A stretch of DNA of 64,000 nt. Source: Palsa-465 sp963744755. GTDB taxonomy: Bacteria; Actinomycetota; Thermoleophilia; Solirubrobacterales; Solirubrobacteraceae. This document shows positions 51,485-60,318 of the stretch, piece by piece. The stretch is taken from contig CAVUUS010000001.1 in NCBI GenBank assembly GCA_963744755.1, positions 124,001 through 188,000 of the forward strand. Direction: 5' to 3'. Position 1 is the stretch's first letter, and every line of letters starts with the position of its first letter. The position numbers and the translations under genes were made by a program. A model generated the notes under the pieces. It was not told where the DNA came from. It searched no databases and saw nothing but the letters and a program-made list of their open reading frames with translations.

Positions 51485-53346
51485 CCGTCGCCCCCGACCT
51501 CGAGGCAAGGCTGGTCGAGGCCGAGGAGACACTGCGCGCGATCCGCAGCGGAGAGGTGGATGCGCTCGTGGTCCACGAGGTGGCGGATGCCCAGGTCTTC
51601 ACGCTCTCGAGCGCCGACCGCCCGTACCGGATGTTCGTCGAGAACATGCGTGACGGCGCGGCGACCCTTTCGGAATCGGGGATCGTGCTCTGGGCCAACC
51701 TCAGCCTGGCCACGCTACTCGCCCGCCCGCTGGCGCAGGTGATCGGGTCGCCGGTCGCGTCGCTGATCGCCCCCGAGGACCTCGACGCGCTCCGCTCCAT
51801 CAGCGGACCGACCGGAGGCACGATCGAGGTCAGCCTCGTATCCGACAGCGGCAGTCGAGTCCCGGTGCGGCTCAACACGTCGGCTCTCGACGTCGACGCC
51901 CACGTCGTCCTCTGCCTCACGTTCGCCGATCTCACCCAGCAGAACTCGCACATTCTCGAGATCGAGCGCCTGCAGGACGAGCGCATGCGCGAACTCGAGC
52001 GTAGCCAGGACGCGCTGACCCAGCAGGCTACGCACGACGCGCTGACCGGCTTGGCCAACCGCGTCCTGCTGATCGACCGCATCATCCAGGCCCTGGCCCT
52101 TGCGGAGCGCGCGGGCACCTCGATCGGCCTGATCTTCGTCGACCTCGACGGGTTCAAGAAGATCAACGACACCCGGGGGCACGCCGGTGGCGACGCGGTC
52201 CTCCAACAGGTCGCCTTCCGCCTCAAGCACGCGGTTCGCCCCATGGACAGCGTCGCCCGTCTCGGCGGTGACGAGTTCGTGGTGCTCCTGCCCGCACTCG
52301 AGAGCGCTGCCGATGCGATCGGGGTCGCGGACCGCGTCGCCGCGCAGATCGACCTCCCGATCAAGCTTGAGCACGGCTCGGTCAGCCTGACCGCCAGCAT
52401 CGGGATATCGATCGCCGATCCCGCGGCCGTGGGGCGTGACTACACCACGGATCGGCTGATCTCGCAGGCTGACACCGCGATGTATCACGCCAAGTCCTCC
52501 GGCGGGGCCAGGACCGAGCTGTTTCGGCCCGGGATTACTCCGACCGCGTTCGAAGCCGATCGCGAGACCTGGGTGGCCCGCATTCACGAGGCGCTCGATG
52601 AGGATCGCTTCCTGCTGCACGCGCAGCCGATCATCGACCTGGCCACCGGGGACATCGTGCAGCACGAGCTGCTGCTGCGCCTCCGCGGCCCCGACGGCCA
52701 GCTGATCCCCCCGCTGGACTTCCTCCCCACCGCCGAACGCTGCGGCCTGATCGGAGAGATCGATCAGTGGGTGATCCGGCAAGCCACCCGGGTTGCCGCC
52801 CGCGGAGGGCCGGTGACCGTCAACCTCTCGGCGGCATCCGCCGCCGACCCGATGGTGCTCGACCTGATCGAGGCGGAGATCCGCCGCCACGAGACCGATC
52901 CCAGCAAGATCACCTTCGAGATCACCGAGACCGCCGTGATGCAGAACGTCGAGCGAGGCCAGCTCTTCGCCGCACGCATGGTCGCGCTGGGCTGCAGCTT
53001 TGCCCTGGACGATTTCGGTACGGGGTTCGCCAGCTTCACGTATCTCAAGCACCTTCCGGTGCACTACCTCAAGATCGACATCGAGTTCGTGCGGGGGCTG
53101 TGCCAGAGCCAGCGCGACCGATCGATCGTCAGCGCGATCGTCGCCCTCGCCCAGGGTTTCGAGCAACAGACGATCGCCGAGGGCGTCGAGACCGAGGAGA
53201 CTGCCGCGGTGCTCAGAGACCTTGGCGTCGACTTCGCGCAGGGCTACCTGTTCGGCCGCCCCGCCCCGCTGATCGAGTCAGCGCTCGTGCCCCGCGCCGG
53301 TCGCCACCTGCCCGCGCGAACGGTCGTCTCCGACGTATTCGGCTGA
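51481..53346 (+). CDS. PAS-GGDEF-EAL protein, output of the Kai operon
   Basis: The 621-residue protein has an N-terminal helix, a PAS domain (about 45-155), a GGDEF domain with LGGDEFVVLLPA near 262 and an EAL domain (about 365-605) whose residues appear intact (HELLLRL, VNLSAAS, FEITETAV, LDDFGTG, LKIDIEF, AEGVET). It may either make or degrade c-di-GMP depending on PAS input. It is the last of four genes linked by 4-base overlaps with kaiC and two kaiB genes, so it is a strong candidate for the clock-like module's effector. Confidence 0.92.
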   Translation: MTVAPDLEARLVEAEETLRAIRSGEVDALVVHEVADAQVFTLSSADRPYRMFVENMRDGAATLSESGIVLWANLSLATLLARPLAQVIGSPVASLIAPEDLDALRSISGPTGGTIEVSLVSDSGSRVPVRLNTSALDVDAHVVLCLTFADLTQQNSHILEIERLQDERMRELERSQDALTQQATHDALTGLANRVLLIDRIIQALALAERAGTSIGLIFVDLDGFKKINDTRGHAGGDAVLQQVAFRLKHAVRPMDSVARLGGDEFVVLLPALESAADAIGVADRVAAQIDLPIKLEHGSVSLTASIGISIADPAAVGRDYTTDRLISQADTAMYHAKSSGGARTELFRPGITPTAFEADRETWVARIHEALDEDRFLLHAQPIIDLATGDIVQHELLLRLRGPDGQLIPPLDFLPTAERCGLIGEIDQWVIRQATRVAARGGPVTVNLSAASAADPMVLDLIEAEIRRHETDPSKITFEITETAVMQNVERGQLFAARMVALGCSFALDDFGTGFASFTYLKHLPVHYLKIDIEFVRGLCQSQRDRSIVSAIVALAQGFEQQTIAEGVETEETAAVLRDLGVDFAQGYLFGRPAPLIESALVPRAGRHLPARTVVSDVFG

Positions 53347-53357
53347 CCGACGCTGCC

Positions 53358-54530
53358 CTAAGCCGCGCTGCGTTCTTCCAATCCCTCGTCCGGGGCGAGG
53401 GCCGGTTCATCCTGGTCCGAGGGGAGGGCCGGTTCGTAGACCACCCGCTGGACGACCACGGTGTCCTGGACCGCGCGGCGCTCGCCGCGACGGCGCTCCG
53501 GACCGGTGTAGCGGCTCGCGGGGAGACCACCCTGGCGCCGGTCGGTGCTTCGGCGGTCGCCTTCCGCCGGCAGACGATCGGGGTGCTCGGCGGCCACGCG
53601 AACCTCGCGCAAGCTGAACCTCGCCGCCGTACGCGCTCCGGCCGAGCGCCTTGCCAGTCGCTGGGTGAGCATGGTGCGCAGCACCCGGAGGCCATCCCGG
53701 GCGGCGTTGAGATTTGACGTGCCGGCCCGGCGCTCGAGCTCAAAACTGGGAACCTCGCGAATCGTCAGCCCCGCCTTGACCGCGCCGAGCACCAGCTCGG
53801 TCTCGATCTCGAAACCGTCGGCGGTCAATGCCAGCGCATCGAGGTCACGGCGCCAGAACGCGCAATAGCCGTAGCACAGGTCGGTGAACCGCGACCGGTA
53901 GAGCAAATTCGCCATCTTTACGAACACCCGGTTACCGGCGGAGCGCAGCGGAGTGAAGTCGGCCGAGCCCCCTCCCTCCATGTGGCGCGAGCCCTTGACG
54001 AAGTCAGCCCCGCGGCGCAGAGCTGACACAAATCTGTGCATTTCCCGCGGATCGGTGCTCCCGTCCGCGTCGATCATCACTACCACGTCCCCGCTGGCGG
54101 CCTGAAACCCGGCGCGCAACGCGGCGCCCTTGCCGGGCTGATGCTGGTGAACGACGACCAGATCCGGTCGTAGGCGTCGCGCCAGCCGCTCGGTGCCGTC
54201 GCTCGAGAGTCCATCGACGAGAACAACCTCGGCCACCCAAGAGGGCAGGTGCCTGAGCACCCAGGGCAGACTGGCCTCTTCGTTGAGCGTCGGGATGACG
54301 ACGCTCACGCTCGGCACATCGCGGAGCTTGGCCAGACGGGCCCGCTTGGCGCTGGGCCGTCGCGGCCTCAGCGCCGGGTGCCGAGGCGCGGCCTTGTCTT
54401 CGTTACCCTCGGCCCGCCGTCGGGAGTTGAGCGCGACGACGCTCAATCCCAACGATCCGATAGCCACCACAACCGATAGAACAAACATTGTCTCGTCCGG
54501 GTTCTTACCCCCTCGACCGCCCATCAACAC
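53358..54530 (-). CDS. Glycosyltransferase family 2 (dolichyl-phosphate mannosyltransferase-like)
   Basis: This 390-residue GT2 enzyme has an N-terminal membrane helix (about 15-35) and a GT-A domain with SVVIPTLNEEASLPWVL, VLVDGLSSDGT, a DADGSTD nucleotide-binding motif and GKGAALRAGF, as in enzymes that load polyprenyl phosphate. The tail is Arg-rich and disordered, with RRGERR and a 27-bp duplicated segment near its end (EPALPSD/EPALAPD). The start is uncertain (54530 or internal ATG 54488). It is convergent with the Kai operon. Confidence 0.85.
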   Translation of the reverse strand: MLMGGRGGKNPDETMFVLSVVVAIGSLGLSVVALNSRRRAEGNEDKAAPRHPALRPRRPSAKRARLAKLRDVPSVSVVIPTLNEEASLPWVLRHLPSWVAEVVLVDGLSSDGTERLARRLRPDLVVVHQHQPGKGAALRAGFQAASGDVVVMIDADGSTDPREMHRFVSALRRGADFVKGSRHMEGGGSADFTPLRSAGNRVFVKMANLLYRSRFTDLCYGYCAFWRRDLDALALTADGFEIETELVLGAVKAGLTIREVPSFELERRAGTSNLNAARDGLRVLRTMLTQRLARRSAGARTAARFSLREVRVAAEHPDRLPAEGDRRSTDRRQGGLPASRYTGPERRRGERRAVQDTVVVQRVVYEPALPSDQDEPALAPDEGLEERSAA

Positions 54531-54645
54531 TCAAAGATGCAGAAAAAGGTGTTGACGCAGCCGGGCTGACGTGATCAGCGCGTGAGCGAGCCCAAAAAGG
54601 CGTCTAGCTACACAGTGACCCCGCGATCTTCCTGACTGCGAGCGG

Positions 54646-55281
54646 CTAGCGCGCCTTCTTCGCGGCCTCGAGCGCGGCCGGCGGATCGAGCGATCGGTCC
54701 CCGGAGGCGAGTTGCAGAGCCCGGGCGGCCAGCTCCGCCGCCTCGGCTCCGCCGAGCGATTCGTCCCGTAGCGCGAGCGCCACCAACACCTGCTGCATCA
54801 GCTCCGGGTTCGTGGTGTCCGGAGGCGGGCCGGCGGGCGGGAGCGCCCGCGCGGCGGCCAGCAGCCGGGAGGCTCCCCCACCGCCGCCGAACAGGCGACC
54901 GCCGGGATGTTTGTCGGGGATCACCGCGACGATGCCGCCGGTCGCGGGATTGACCACGCTGATCTTGCTCCGCAGACCTGAGCGCTCGAGCGCCAGCCGG
55001 TAGCCGGAGAGCCGCAGATAGCCGAGCTGCGCGGCGAGTTGCGTGAACGCCGGCAGCTCGGCCTCGTCGCGCAGGCGCTGATGGTGCAGCGAGATCTGCG
55101 TGCCGGCGTCGGGCAGCGTGGGGTCGGGGTCGGGTGCCACCAGCAGGAACGCCTGCGGACCCAGCCGGCCGGCGCCGACGCCGGCGATGTCGACGAGCAG
55201 CTGATAGCCACCGAGCCCGAGCGCGCCGACGATGCCGCTCGGCAGCGGGTGCTCCGCGAGATGGCCGGAGGTGAACGCCAT
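54646..55281 (-). CDS. Hypothetical protein next to the AIM24-family gene
   Basis: I do not recognise this 211-residue protein. It has no signal peptide or membrane helix. The first 150 residues look globular (GYQLLVDIAGVGAGRLGPQA, SKISVVNPATGGIVAVIPDK); then a Gly run, a Pro-rich linker and a helical C-terminus rich in Ala/Leu. It starts six bases after the AIM24 gene stop, so the two are likely expressed together and may interact. Confidence 0.75.
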   Translation of the reverse strand: MAFTSGHLAEHPLPSGIVGALGLGGYQLLVDIAGVGAGRLGPQAFLLVAPDPDPTLPDAGTQISLHHQRLRDEAELPAFTQLAAQLGYLRLSGYRLALERSGLRSKISVVNPATGGIVAVIPDKHPGGRLFGGGGGASRLLAAARALPPAGPPPDTTNPELMQQVLVALALRDESLGGAEAAELAARALQLASGDRSLDPPAALEAAKKAR

Positions 55282-55287
55282 CGCGCC

Positions 55288-56064
55288 CTAGCCCTCCATC
55301 AGACCGCCGACGATTCCGCCGAGCACGCTCCGCCCACCCTCGCGCTGGGCGTTGCCGCCCATGCCCTCCGAGACGGGCGGATGGAAGTAGGCACTCTGCA
55401 GGCCGACGCGGCCAGGACCGGTGAAGCGGTTGAACACGAGGTTGCCGCCGCCGGAGAGGAAACCGGTCTTGAAGCCATAGACCTCCTGCGACATCGTCAC
55501 CGAATGATCGCGGTACACCCAGCCGCCGGGCTCGATGTCGATCGACTCCCCTGCCTCCAGGTGCTTCTCGAAAACGTTTCCGTAGCCGTGGACCCAGAGC
55601 ACGCCCTCGTGATCGGCGGCGAGGAAGTGGTCGACGAAGAACCCACCGCCATACATCATGTTGGAGAAACCCTTGATCCGGGCGTAGTCGTATTGGATCC
55701 CGCCGGTGGCGGCCAGGAACTGATGCTCTCGCACGACGATGCTCTCACCGGCCGGGAGATGCAGCGCGGCGATGTGACCGGGCGAGTCCCGGCTGAAGGC
55801 GATCTCGCCCGCCGACTGTGCCTCGAGGAGCATCAGTGGCATGCCGCCGAAGACCCGGCGCTTGAGGCCCTTCTTGAGCGGATGCAGGCCGATCTGCATG
55901 TTGGGGTACTTCCAGAGCAGCACGTGGTGCTCGAAGTAGATCGGCACCTGCCCGTCGAGGGCCATGTGCAGGACCGGGACGAGCTCCCCCTCGAGCCGGT
56001 ATTTCAAGCCCGGCGCGGCCCCTTCGGTGATCTGCGTGGGAAGAATCTGTGGCGCGGACGGCAT
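55288..56064 (-). CDS. AIM24 family protein
   Basis: The 258-residue protein belongs to the AIM24/TIGR00266 family of beta-barrel-like proteins related to mitochondrial AIM24. Landmarks are GEIAFSRDSPGHIAALHL, FFVDHFLAADHEGVLWVHGYG and VYRDHSVTMSQEVYG. The biochemical function is unknown in bacteria. GGAG precedes ATG 56064 by eight bases. It lies between a cytochrome P450 gene and an unknown gene on the same strand. Confidence 0.9.
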   Translation of the reverse strand: MPSAPQILPTQITEGAAPGLKYRLEGELVPVLHMALDGQVPIYFEHHVLLWKYPNMQIGLHPLKKGLKRRVFGGMPLMLLEAQSAGEIAFSRDSPGHIAALHLPAGESIVVREHQFLAATGGIQYDYARIKGFSNMMYGGGFFVDHFLAADHEGVLWVHGYGNVFEKHLEAGESIDIEPGGWVYRDHSVTMSQEVYGFKTGFLSGGGNLVFNRFTGPGRVGLQSAYFHPPVSEGMGGNAQREGGRSVLGGIVGGLMEG

Positions 56065-56121
56065 GGCTGCTTCTCCGTTTCGTTCGGGCGCGAGCGGCTC
56101 TCCGACCGCAACCCCCAGGTG

Positions 56122-57561
56122 TCACGAGAGGACGCTAGCGCGCAGCGGCGCGGCTTGCCTGCCGGAGATCATCATCGGAAGGCCGTGCTCCGGACTCAAC
56201 GTCGGCACCTTCGCCACCCGCAGCTCGAACCCGGGAGCGAGCTCGCACCGGAACCGCTGCAGGAGGGTCGCCGCCACGGCCTTGACCGCGAGCTGGCCGA
56301 AGCGCTTGCCGATGCAGATCCGCTGCCCGCCGCCGAACGGGATGTAGGCCCCCGGGGGGAGGTGGCGCCGGGCCTCGGGCGCGAATCGCTCCGGGACGAA
56401 CGCCTCCGGGTTGGGAAACACCTCGGGCAGCCTGTGCGAGACCCACGACGAATGGATCACGTGGATCCCGGCGGGAATCCTGTAGCCGCCGAATTCGAAT
56501 GGCTTGACCGTCAGCCGCGGACCAAACCAGACGGGTGGATACAGGCGCAGCGTCTCGTCGAGCACCCGGGACAAGAAGGGCAGCTCGCCGAGCAGTTCAC
56601 CGGTGGTGGGACGACGACCGCCCAGCACCCGGTCGAGCTCGTCGGTCAGGCGCTCGAGCACGTGCGGGTTGCGGGCGAGCTCGTACATCAGAAACGACAG
56701 GGTCGACGAAGTCGTGTCGTGCCCGCCGAAGAGCAGGTGCATGATCTGGTCGCGTAGCTCGCGCGCCGTGAACCCCTCGCCCTGCTCGTCGTGCGCCTCG
56801 AGCAGCATCGAGAAAACGTCGTCCCGGTCCTCCCCGCGCCCGCGGCGATTCTCTATCTGCTCGAAGATGATCGCGTCGAGTCCCCGCCGTGCCGCCTGCA
56901 TGCTGGACCAGGGGGTGCCCGGCCCCCGGAGCATCGTCTTCCAGCTGTCGGCGTCGTAGAAGGCCAGGCCGCGCTCGAACAGCATCGCGGCCCGGCGGCC
57001 GATTTCCCCCGCATGCGGATCGAGCCCGAGCAGCGCGCGCATGGCGATGTTCATCGCCAGCTCCCGCATCCACTCGTAGAGGTCGATCCTCGCCCCGGAA
57101 GCCCACGACTCGAGCGCACGCTCGGCCTCCTCCGACATCACCGCGACCGCGCCCTCGAGCCGGCGGGTGTGGAAGGCGGGCATCATGATCCGTCGTGCGC
57201 GGTCGTGGTACCCCTCGTCGGTCGTGATCAGGCCGTCGCCGATCAGCGGGGTCAGCTGCTCACCGAACATCCCCTTGCGCCAGCTGAAGTTCTCCGCCCC
57301 GGAGACGGTGACGAAATGGTTGGCGGCCGGACCGATCATCGCGACGATGCGACGGTGCAGCGAGCGAAACGCGAACACCGGTCCGTATTCCTCGTAGTAG
57401 GCGAGCAGGATCTGCAACGTCTCGCGCTGGATCCGCTTGCTGCGACTGAGGCTGACGCTCAGCTCGCCCGGAGGCAGCGACGCAGGAGTCGTCAACTCGG
57501 CCAGGATGTCCGCCAGGGCTTGCCCGAACCCGAGGTGGCTAACCGGTTCTGGAGGCTTCAC
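56122..57561 (-). CDS. Cytochrome P450
   Basis: The 479-residue haem monooxygenase has the I-helix motif GGHDTTSS, ExxR in DETLRLYPPVW and the haem-Cys loop FGGGQRICIGKRFGQLA, with the expected spacing. The length and YPPVW motif resemble CYP enzymes of the fatty-acid/steroid class that use separate reductase partners. No ferredoxin gene is adjacent. The start is GTG 57561, 97 bases from the divergent pyrophosphatase gene. Confidence 0.93.
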   Translation of the reverse strand: MKPPEPVSHLGFGQALADILAELTTPASLPPGELSVSLSRSKRIQRETLQILLAYYEEYGPVFAFRSLHRRIVAMIGPAANHFVTVSGAENFSWRKGMFGEQLTPLIGDGLITTDEGYHDRARRIMMPAFHTRRLEGAVAVMSEEAERALESWASGARIDLYEWMRELAMNIAMRALLGLDPHAGEIGRRAAMLFERGLAFYDADSWKTMLRGPGTPWSSMQAARRGLDAIIFEQIENRRGRGEDRDDVFSMLLEAHDEQGEGFTARELRDQIMHLLFGGHDTTSSTLSFLMYELARNPHVLERLTDELDRVLGGRRPTTGELLGELPFLSRVLDETLRLYPPVWFGPRLTVKPFEFGGYRIPAGIHVIHSSWVSHRLPEVFPNPEAFVPERFAPEARRHLPPGAYIPFGGGQRICIGKRFGQLAVKAVAATLLQRFRCELAPGFELRVAKVPTLSPEHGLPMMISGRQAAPLRASVLS

Positions 57562-57658
57562 GGCAGCCGTATCCTAGAACTTGACAGGGTGCGCGTCGGT
57601 TGGGCGTGGCGGTCGCCGACGCGGTTCAGGCCACCGCCTCCTTGCGATAATCCCGGCA

Positions 57659-59275
57659 GTGCCGACGATTTACGTCACCGGTCATCGCAACCCGGACACC
57701 GACTCGATCGCCTCGGCGATCGGCTACGCCGAGCTCAAGCGACGCCTCGACCTCGGCAACGACTACGTCCCCGTGCGCCTGGGCAAATGCAATACGCAAA
57801 CCCGCTGGGTGCTCGAGCGCAGCGGGGCTCCGGAGCCGAACTTCCTCCCCCACGCGATGCTCCGTGCGTGCGACGTCATGCAGACCGGGTTCCCGGTGAT
57901 CGGCGAGAACGAGCCGATCCGTGAGGCCGGGATCGCGATGGCGCGGGCAAACCTCGATCTGGTCGTGCTGGTGGACGAGGACGGAGCGCTGACCGGAATC
58001 GTCAGCGAGCGAGCGCTGGCCCGGCGCTACATCCGCGAGTCGCGCCAGGCCTCGACGCTCGACGCTCCCACGGACCTGCAGGCGGTAGTCGGGGTGCTCG
58101 AGGGAACCCTGCTGACCGGCGAGGAGAAGCGGCTCGCGGGCCGGGTCTGGGTTCACTCGATGGACGTCGGCTCGTCCAGTGGGATCTCCGAAGGCGACGT
58201 CGTGGTGATCGGCAACCGCGCCGATGCGCAGCGCCTGTCGATCGAGCTGGGCGCCTCGCTGATCGTGATCTCCAACGGCGCCACGCCGCCGTCCGAGGTC
58301 GTCGCGCTGGCTCGTGAGCGCGGCACCGCGGTGATCCTGTCACCGCTGGACACCTACGTCTCGGGGCGGATGATCACGCTGGCGGCCCCGTGTCGCGCGT
58401 TCATGGAGAAGCACCCGCTGACCGTGACCACCGAGTATCTGGTCGCCGACATCTCCGAGCAGATCAAGGACATTCACTACGGAGCCGCCGTGGCCGTGGA
58501 CGCGCAGAAGCATCCGGTCGGCCTGCTCACCCGTTCGGACCTGGTCGGGCCGGCACGACGGCGGGTGCTGCTGGTCGACCACGCCGAGCAAGGGCAGAGC
58601 GTCCCCGGCGTCGAGCACGCCGAGATCGTCGAGATCCTCGATCACCATCACATCGGGTCGATCGAGACTCGGGTTCCGGTGACCGCGACCTTCGACCCGG
58701 TCGGCTCCACGGCGACGCTCGTGGTGGAGCGTTTTCGCCAGAACGGAATGGAGCCCAGCCGACCGACCGCGGTGATGCTGCTAGGTGCCGTCCTCTCGGA
58801 CACGGTGATCCTGAACTCCCCTACCACGACCGAGCGCGATCACGCGGTCGTCGAATATCTCGAGCGGGTGCTGGCCACCGACGCGCGCGAGCTGGGCCGT
58901 GAGATGTTCGAGGCCACCTCGGATGTCTCGGAGGTCAGCGCCGAGGAGATCGTCGTCCGCGACGCCAAGCGCTACCAGGTCAGCGGCGGCGGCGAGATCT
59001 GCATCGCCCAGATCGAGGTGGTCGGCAAGGGCCTGCTCGAGCGCAAGGACGAGCTGCTGCAGGCCATGCGCCGCGAGCGCGAGAACAAGGAGCTGCAGCT
59101 CTACGCGCTGATGGTCACCGACGTGATCAGCAAGGGGACCGACCTGCTCATCGCCGGCGACACGAGCACCGTCGCCCGGGCCTTTGGGACCGAATCCGAC
59201 GACAGCACGATCGAGCTACCGGGCGTGATGAGCCGGAAGAAGGAGGTCGCGCCGAAGCTGCTGGCGACCCTGTAG
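57659..59275 (+). CDS. Manganese-dependent family II inorganic pyrophosphatase with CBS domains
   Basis: The 538-residue enzyme has the DHH N-domain start TGHRNPDTDSIASAIGYAE, an inserted regulatory region with two CBS motifs (about 70-130 and 285-315) and a DRTGG domain (about 150-245), then DHHHIG and the DHHA2 C-domain ending RKKEVAPKLL. CBS/DRTGG pyrophosphatases are inhibited or activated by AMP/ADP/Ap4A. The GTG start at 57659 gives VPTIYVTGH. The gene is monocistronic, with 16-bp repeats after its stop. Confidence 0.93.
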   Translation: MPTIYVTGHRNPDTDSIASAIGYAELKRRLDLGNDYVPVRLGKCNTQTRWVLERSGAPEPNFLPHAMLRACDVMQTGFPVIGENEPIREAGIAMARANLDLVVLVDEDGALTGIVSERALARRYIRESRQASTLDAPTDLQAVVGVLEGTLLTGEEKRLAGRVWVHSMDVGSSSGISEGDVVVIGNRADAQRLSIELGASLIVISNGATPPSEVVALARERGTAVILSPLDTYVSGRMITLAAPCRAFMEKHPLTVTTEYLVADISEQIKDIHYGAAVAVDAQKHPVGLLTRSDLVGPARRRVLLVDHAEQGQSVPGVEHAEIVEILDHHHIGSIETRVPVTATFDPVGSTATLVVERFRQNGMEPSRPTAVMLLGAVLSDTVILNSPTTTERDHAVVEYLERVLATDARELGREMFEATSDVSEVSAEEIVVRDAKRYQVSGGGEICIAQIEVVGKGLLERKDELLQAMRRERENKELQLYALMVTDVISKGTDLLIAGDTSTVARAFGTESDDSTIELPGVMSRKKEVAPKLLATL

Positions 59276-59355
59276 TCCGGCCGCCGCGCTATCCGGCCGC
59301 AGCTCTATCCGGCCGCCGCGCCATCCGGCCGCCGCGCTATCCGGCCGCGGCGCCG
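59276..59355. repeat. 16-bp tandem repeat, five copies, covering the rsfS stop
   Basis: Units start at 59276, 59292, 59308, 59324 and 59340, each TCCGGCCG plus eight variable bases. The rsfS stop codon (59337-59339) lies at the end of unit 4 and unit 5 is coding. The array fills the convergent gap between the pyrophosphatase gene and rsfS. Confidence 0.85.
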
Positions 59356-59693
59356 ACGGTGTGGGCGGGCGCCTCTCCCCACAGTTGCTCGAGCCGGTAG
59401 TACTCGCGTGTGTCCGGCGTGAACACGTGCACGACCACGTCCAGATAGTCCATCAGGATCCAGTTCGCCTGGCTGAGGCCCTCCACGCGTCTGGGCAGGA
59501 GCTCGTGGTCGGTCTTCATCCCCAGGTGGATCGCATCGTGGATCGCCTTGGCCTGGCGATCCGTCCGACCCGTACAGATCACGAAGTAGTCGGTGTATCC
59601 GACGATCCCGCGCAGGTCGAGTTGCACGATGTCGAGCGCCTTCGGCTCGGAGGCGTACTCGGCGATCGCGTCCGCGATCTCCTCGGGTGTCAT
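59337..59693 (-). CDS. rsfS: Ribosomal silencing factor RsfS
   Basis: RsfS binds L14 and blocks 50S-30S joining in starvation. The 118-residue protein has the standard features ALDIVQLDLRGIVGYTDYFVI, SQANWILMDYLDVVVHVF and REYYRLEQLW. ATG 59693, or GTG one codon earlier, overlaps the nadD stop. GGAGGTG lies about ten bases upstream. The C-terminus GEAPAHTVGAAAG ends in the 16-bp repeats. Confidence 0.95.
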   Translation of the reverse strand: MTPEEIADAIAEYASEPKALDIVQLDLRGIVGYTDYFVICTGRTDRQAKAIHDAIHLGMKTDHELLPRRVEGLSQANWILMDYLDVVVHVFTPDTREYYRLEQLWGEAPAHTVGAAAG

Positions 59694-60298
59694 CACGCTG
59701 GCCCACCTCCGTAGAGACGATGTTTGTCGATATAGCCGGCCACTGGGTCCGGCACGAAGTACTTGATCGGCTGCCGCGCCCGGACTCGGCGACGGAGCAT
59801 CGTCGAGGAGACTCCGATCCTCGGCATCGGGAAGAACCTGGTCCGCTCCCCGCCGGCCAGCTCCGACAGCGCGCTGTCGACGGCGGCTCGAGCGGTCCCG
59901 CGGCGTTTGGCCACAACCAGCGTAGCGAGCGAGAGCACCCGCTCGGGTTCTCGCCACCGGGGGAATCCCGCCGCGACGTCGCCGCCGACGATCAGGAACA
60001 GTTCGCTATCGGGCTGGAGCGTATGCAGTTCAGCAAGGGTATCGACAGTGAACGACGGTCCCTCCCGCTCGATCTCGATCGCGGAGACGCACAGCCGCTC
60101 GTCGCCCTGGATGGCGAGCCGGCACAGCTCCAGCCGGTGCTCGGCGCCCGGCTCGTGCTCGACCGGTTTATGGGGCGGTATCCGTGCGGGAATCAGCATC
60201 ACCTGGTCCAACGACAGCTGAAGGTACGCCTCCTGCGCGCAGATCAGGTGACCGAGATGTGGCGGATTGAACGTCCCCCCGAGGATGCCGATGCGCAC
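59693..60298 (-). CDS. nadD: Nicotinate-nucleotide adenylyltransferase
   Basis: NadD adenylates nicotinate mononucleotide in NAD synthesis. The 201-residue protein begins VRIGILGGTFNPPHLGHLI, the nucleotidyltransferase motif, with GGDVAAGFPRW and the C-terminal ISSTxLR-type motif as VSSTMLRRRVR. GTG 60298 is the start; a longer frame runs antisense to proA. It lies 20 bases after proA and overlaps rsfS. Confidence 0.95.
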   Translation of the reverse strand: MRIGILGGTFNPPHLGHLICAQEAYLQLSLDQVMLIPARIPPHKPVEHEPGAEHRLELCRLAIQGDERLCVSAIEIEREGPSFTVDTLAELHTLQPDSELFLIVGGDVAAGFPRWREPERVLSLATLVVAKRRGTARAAVDSALSELAGGERTRFFPMPRIGVSSTMLRRRVRARQPIKYFVPDPVAGYIDKHRLYGGGPA

Positions 60299-60318
60299 AG
60301 GCAGAGTCGCTGGCCGGG

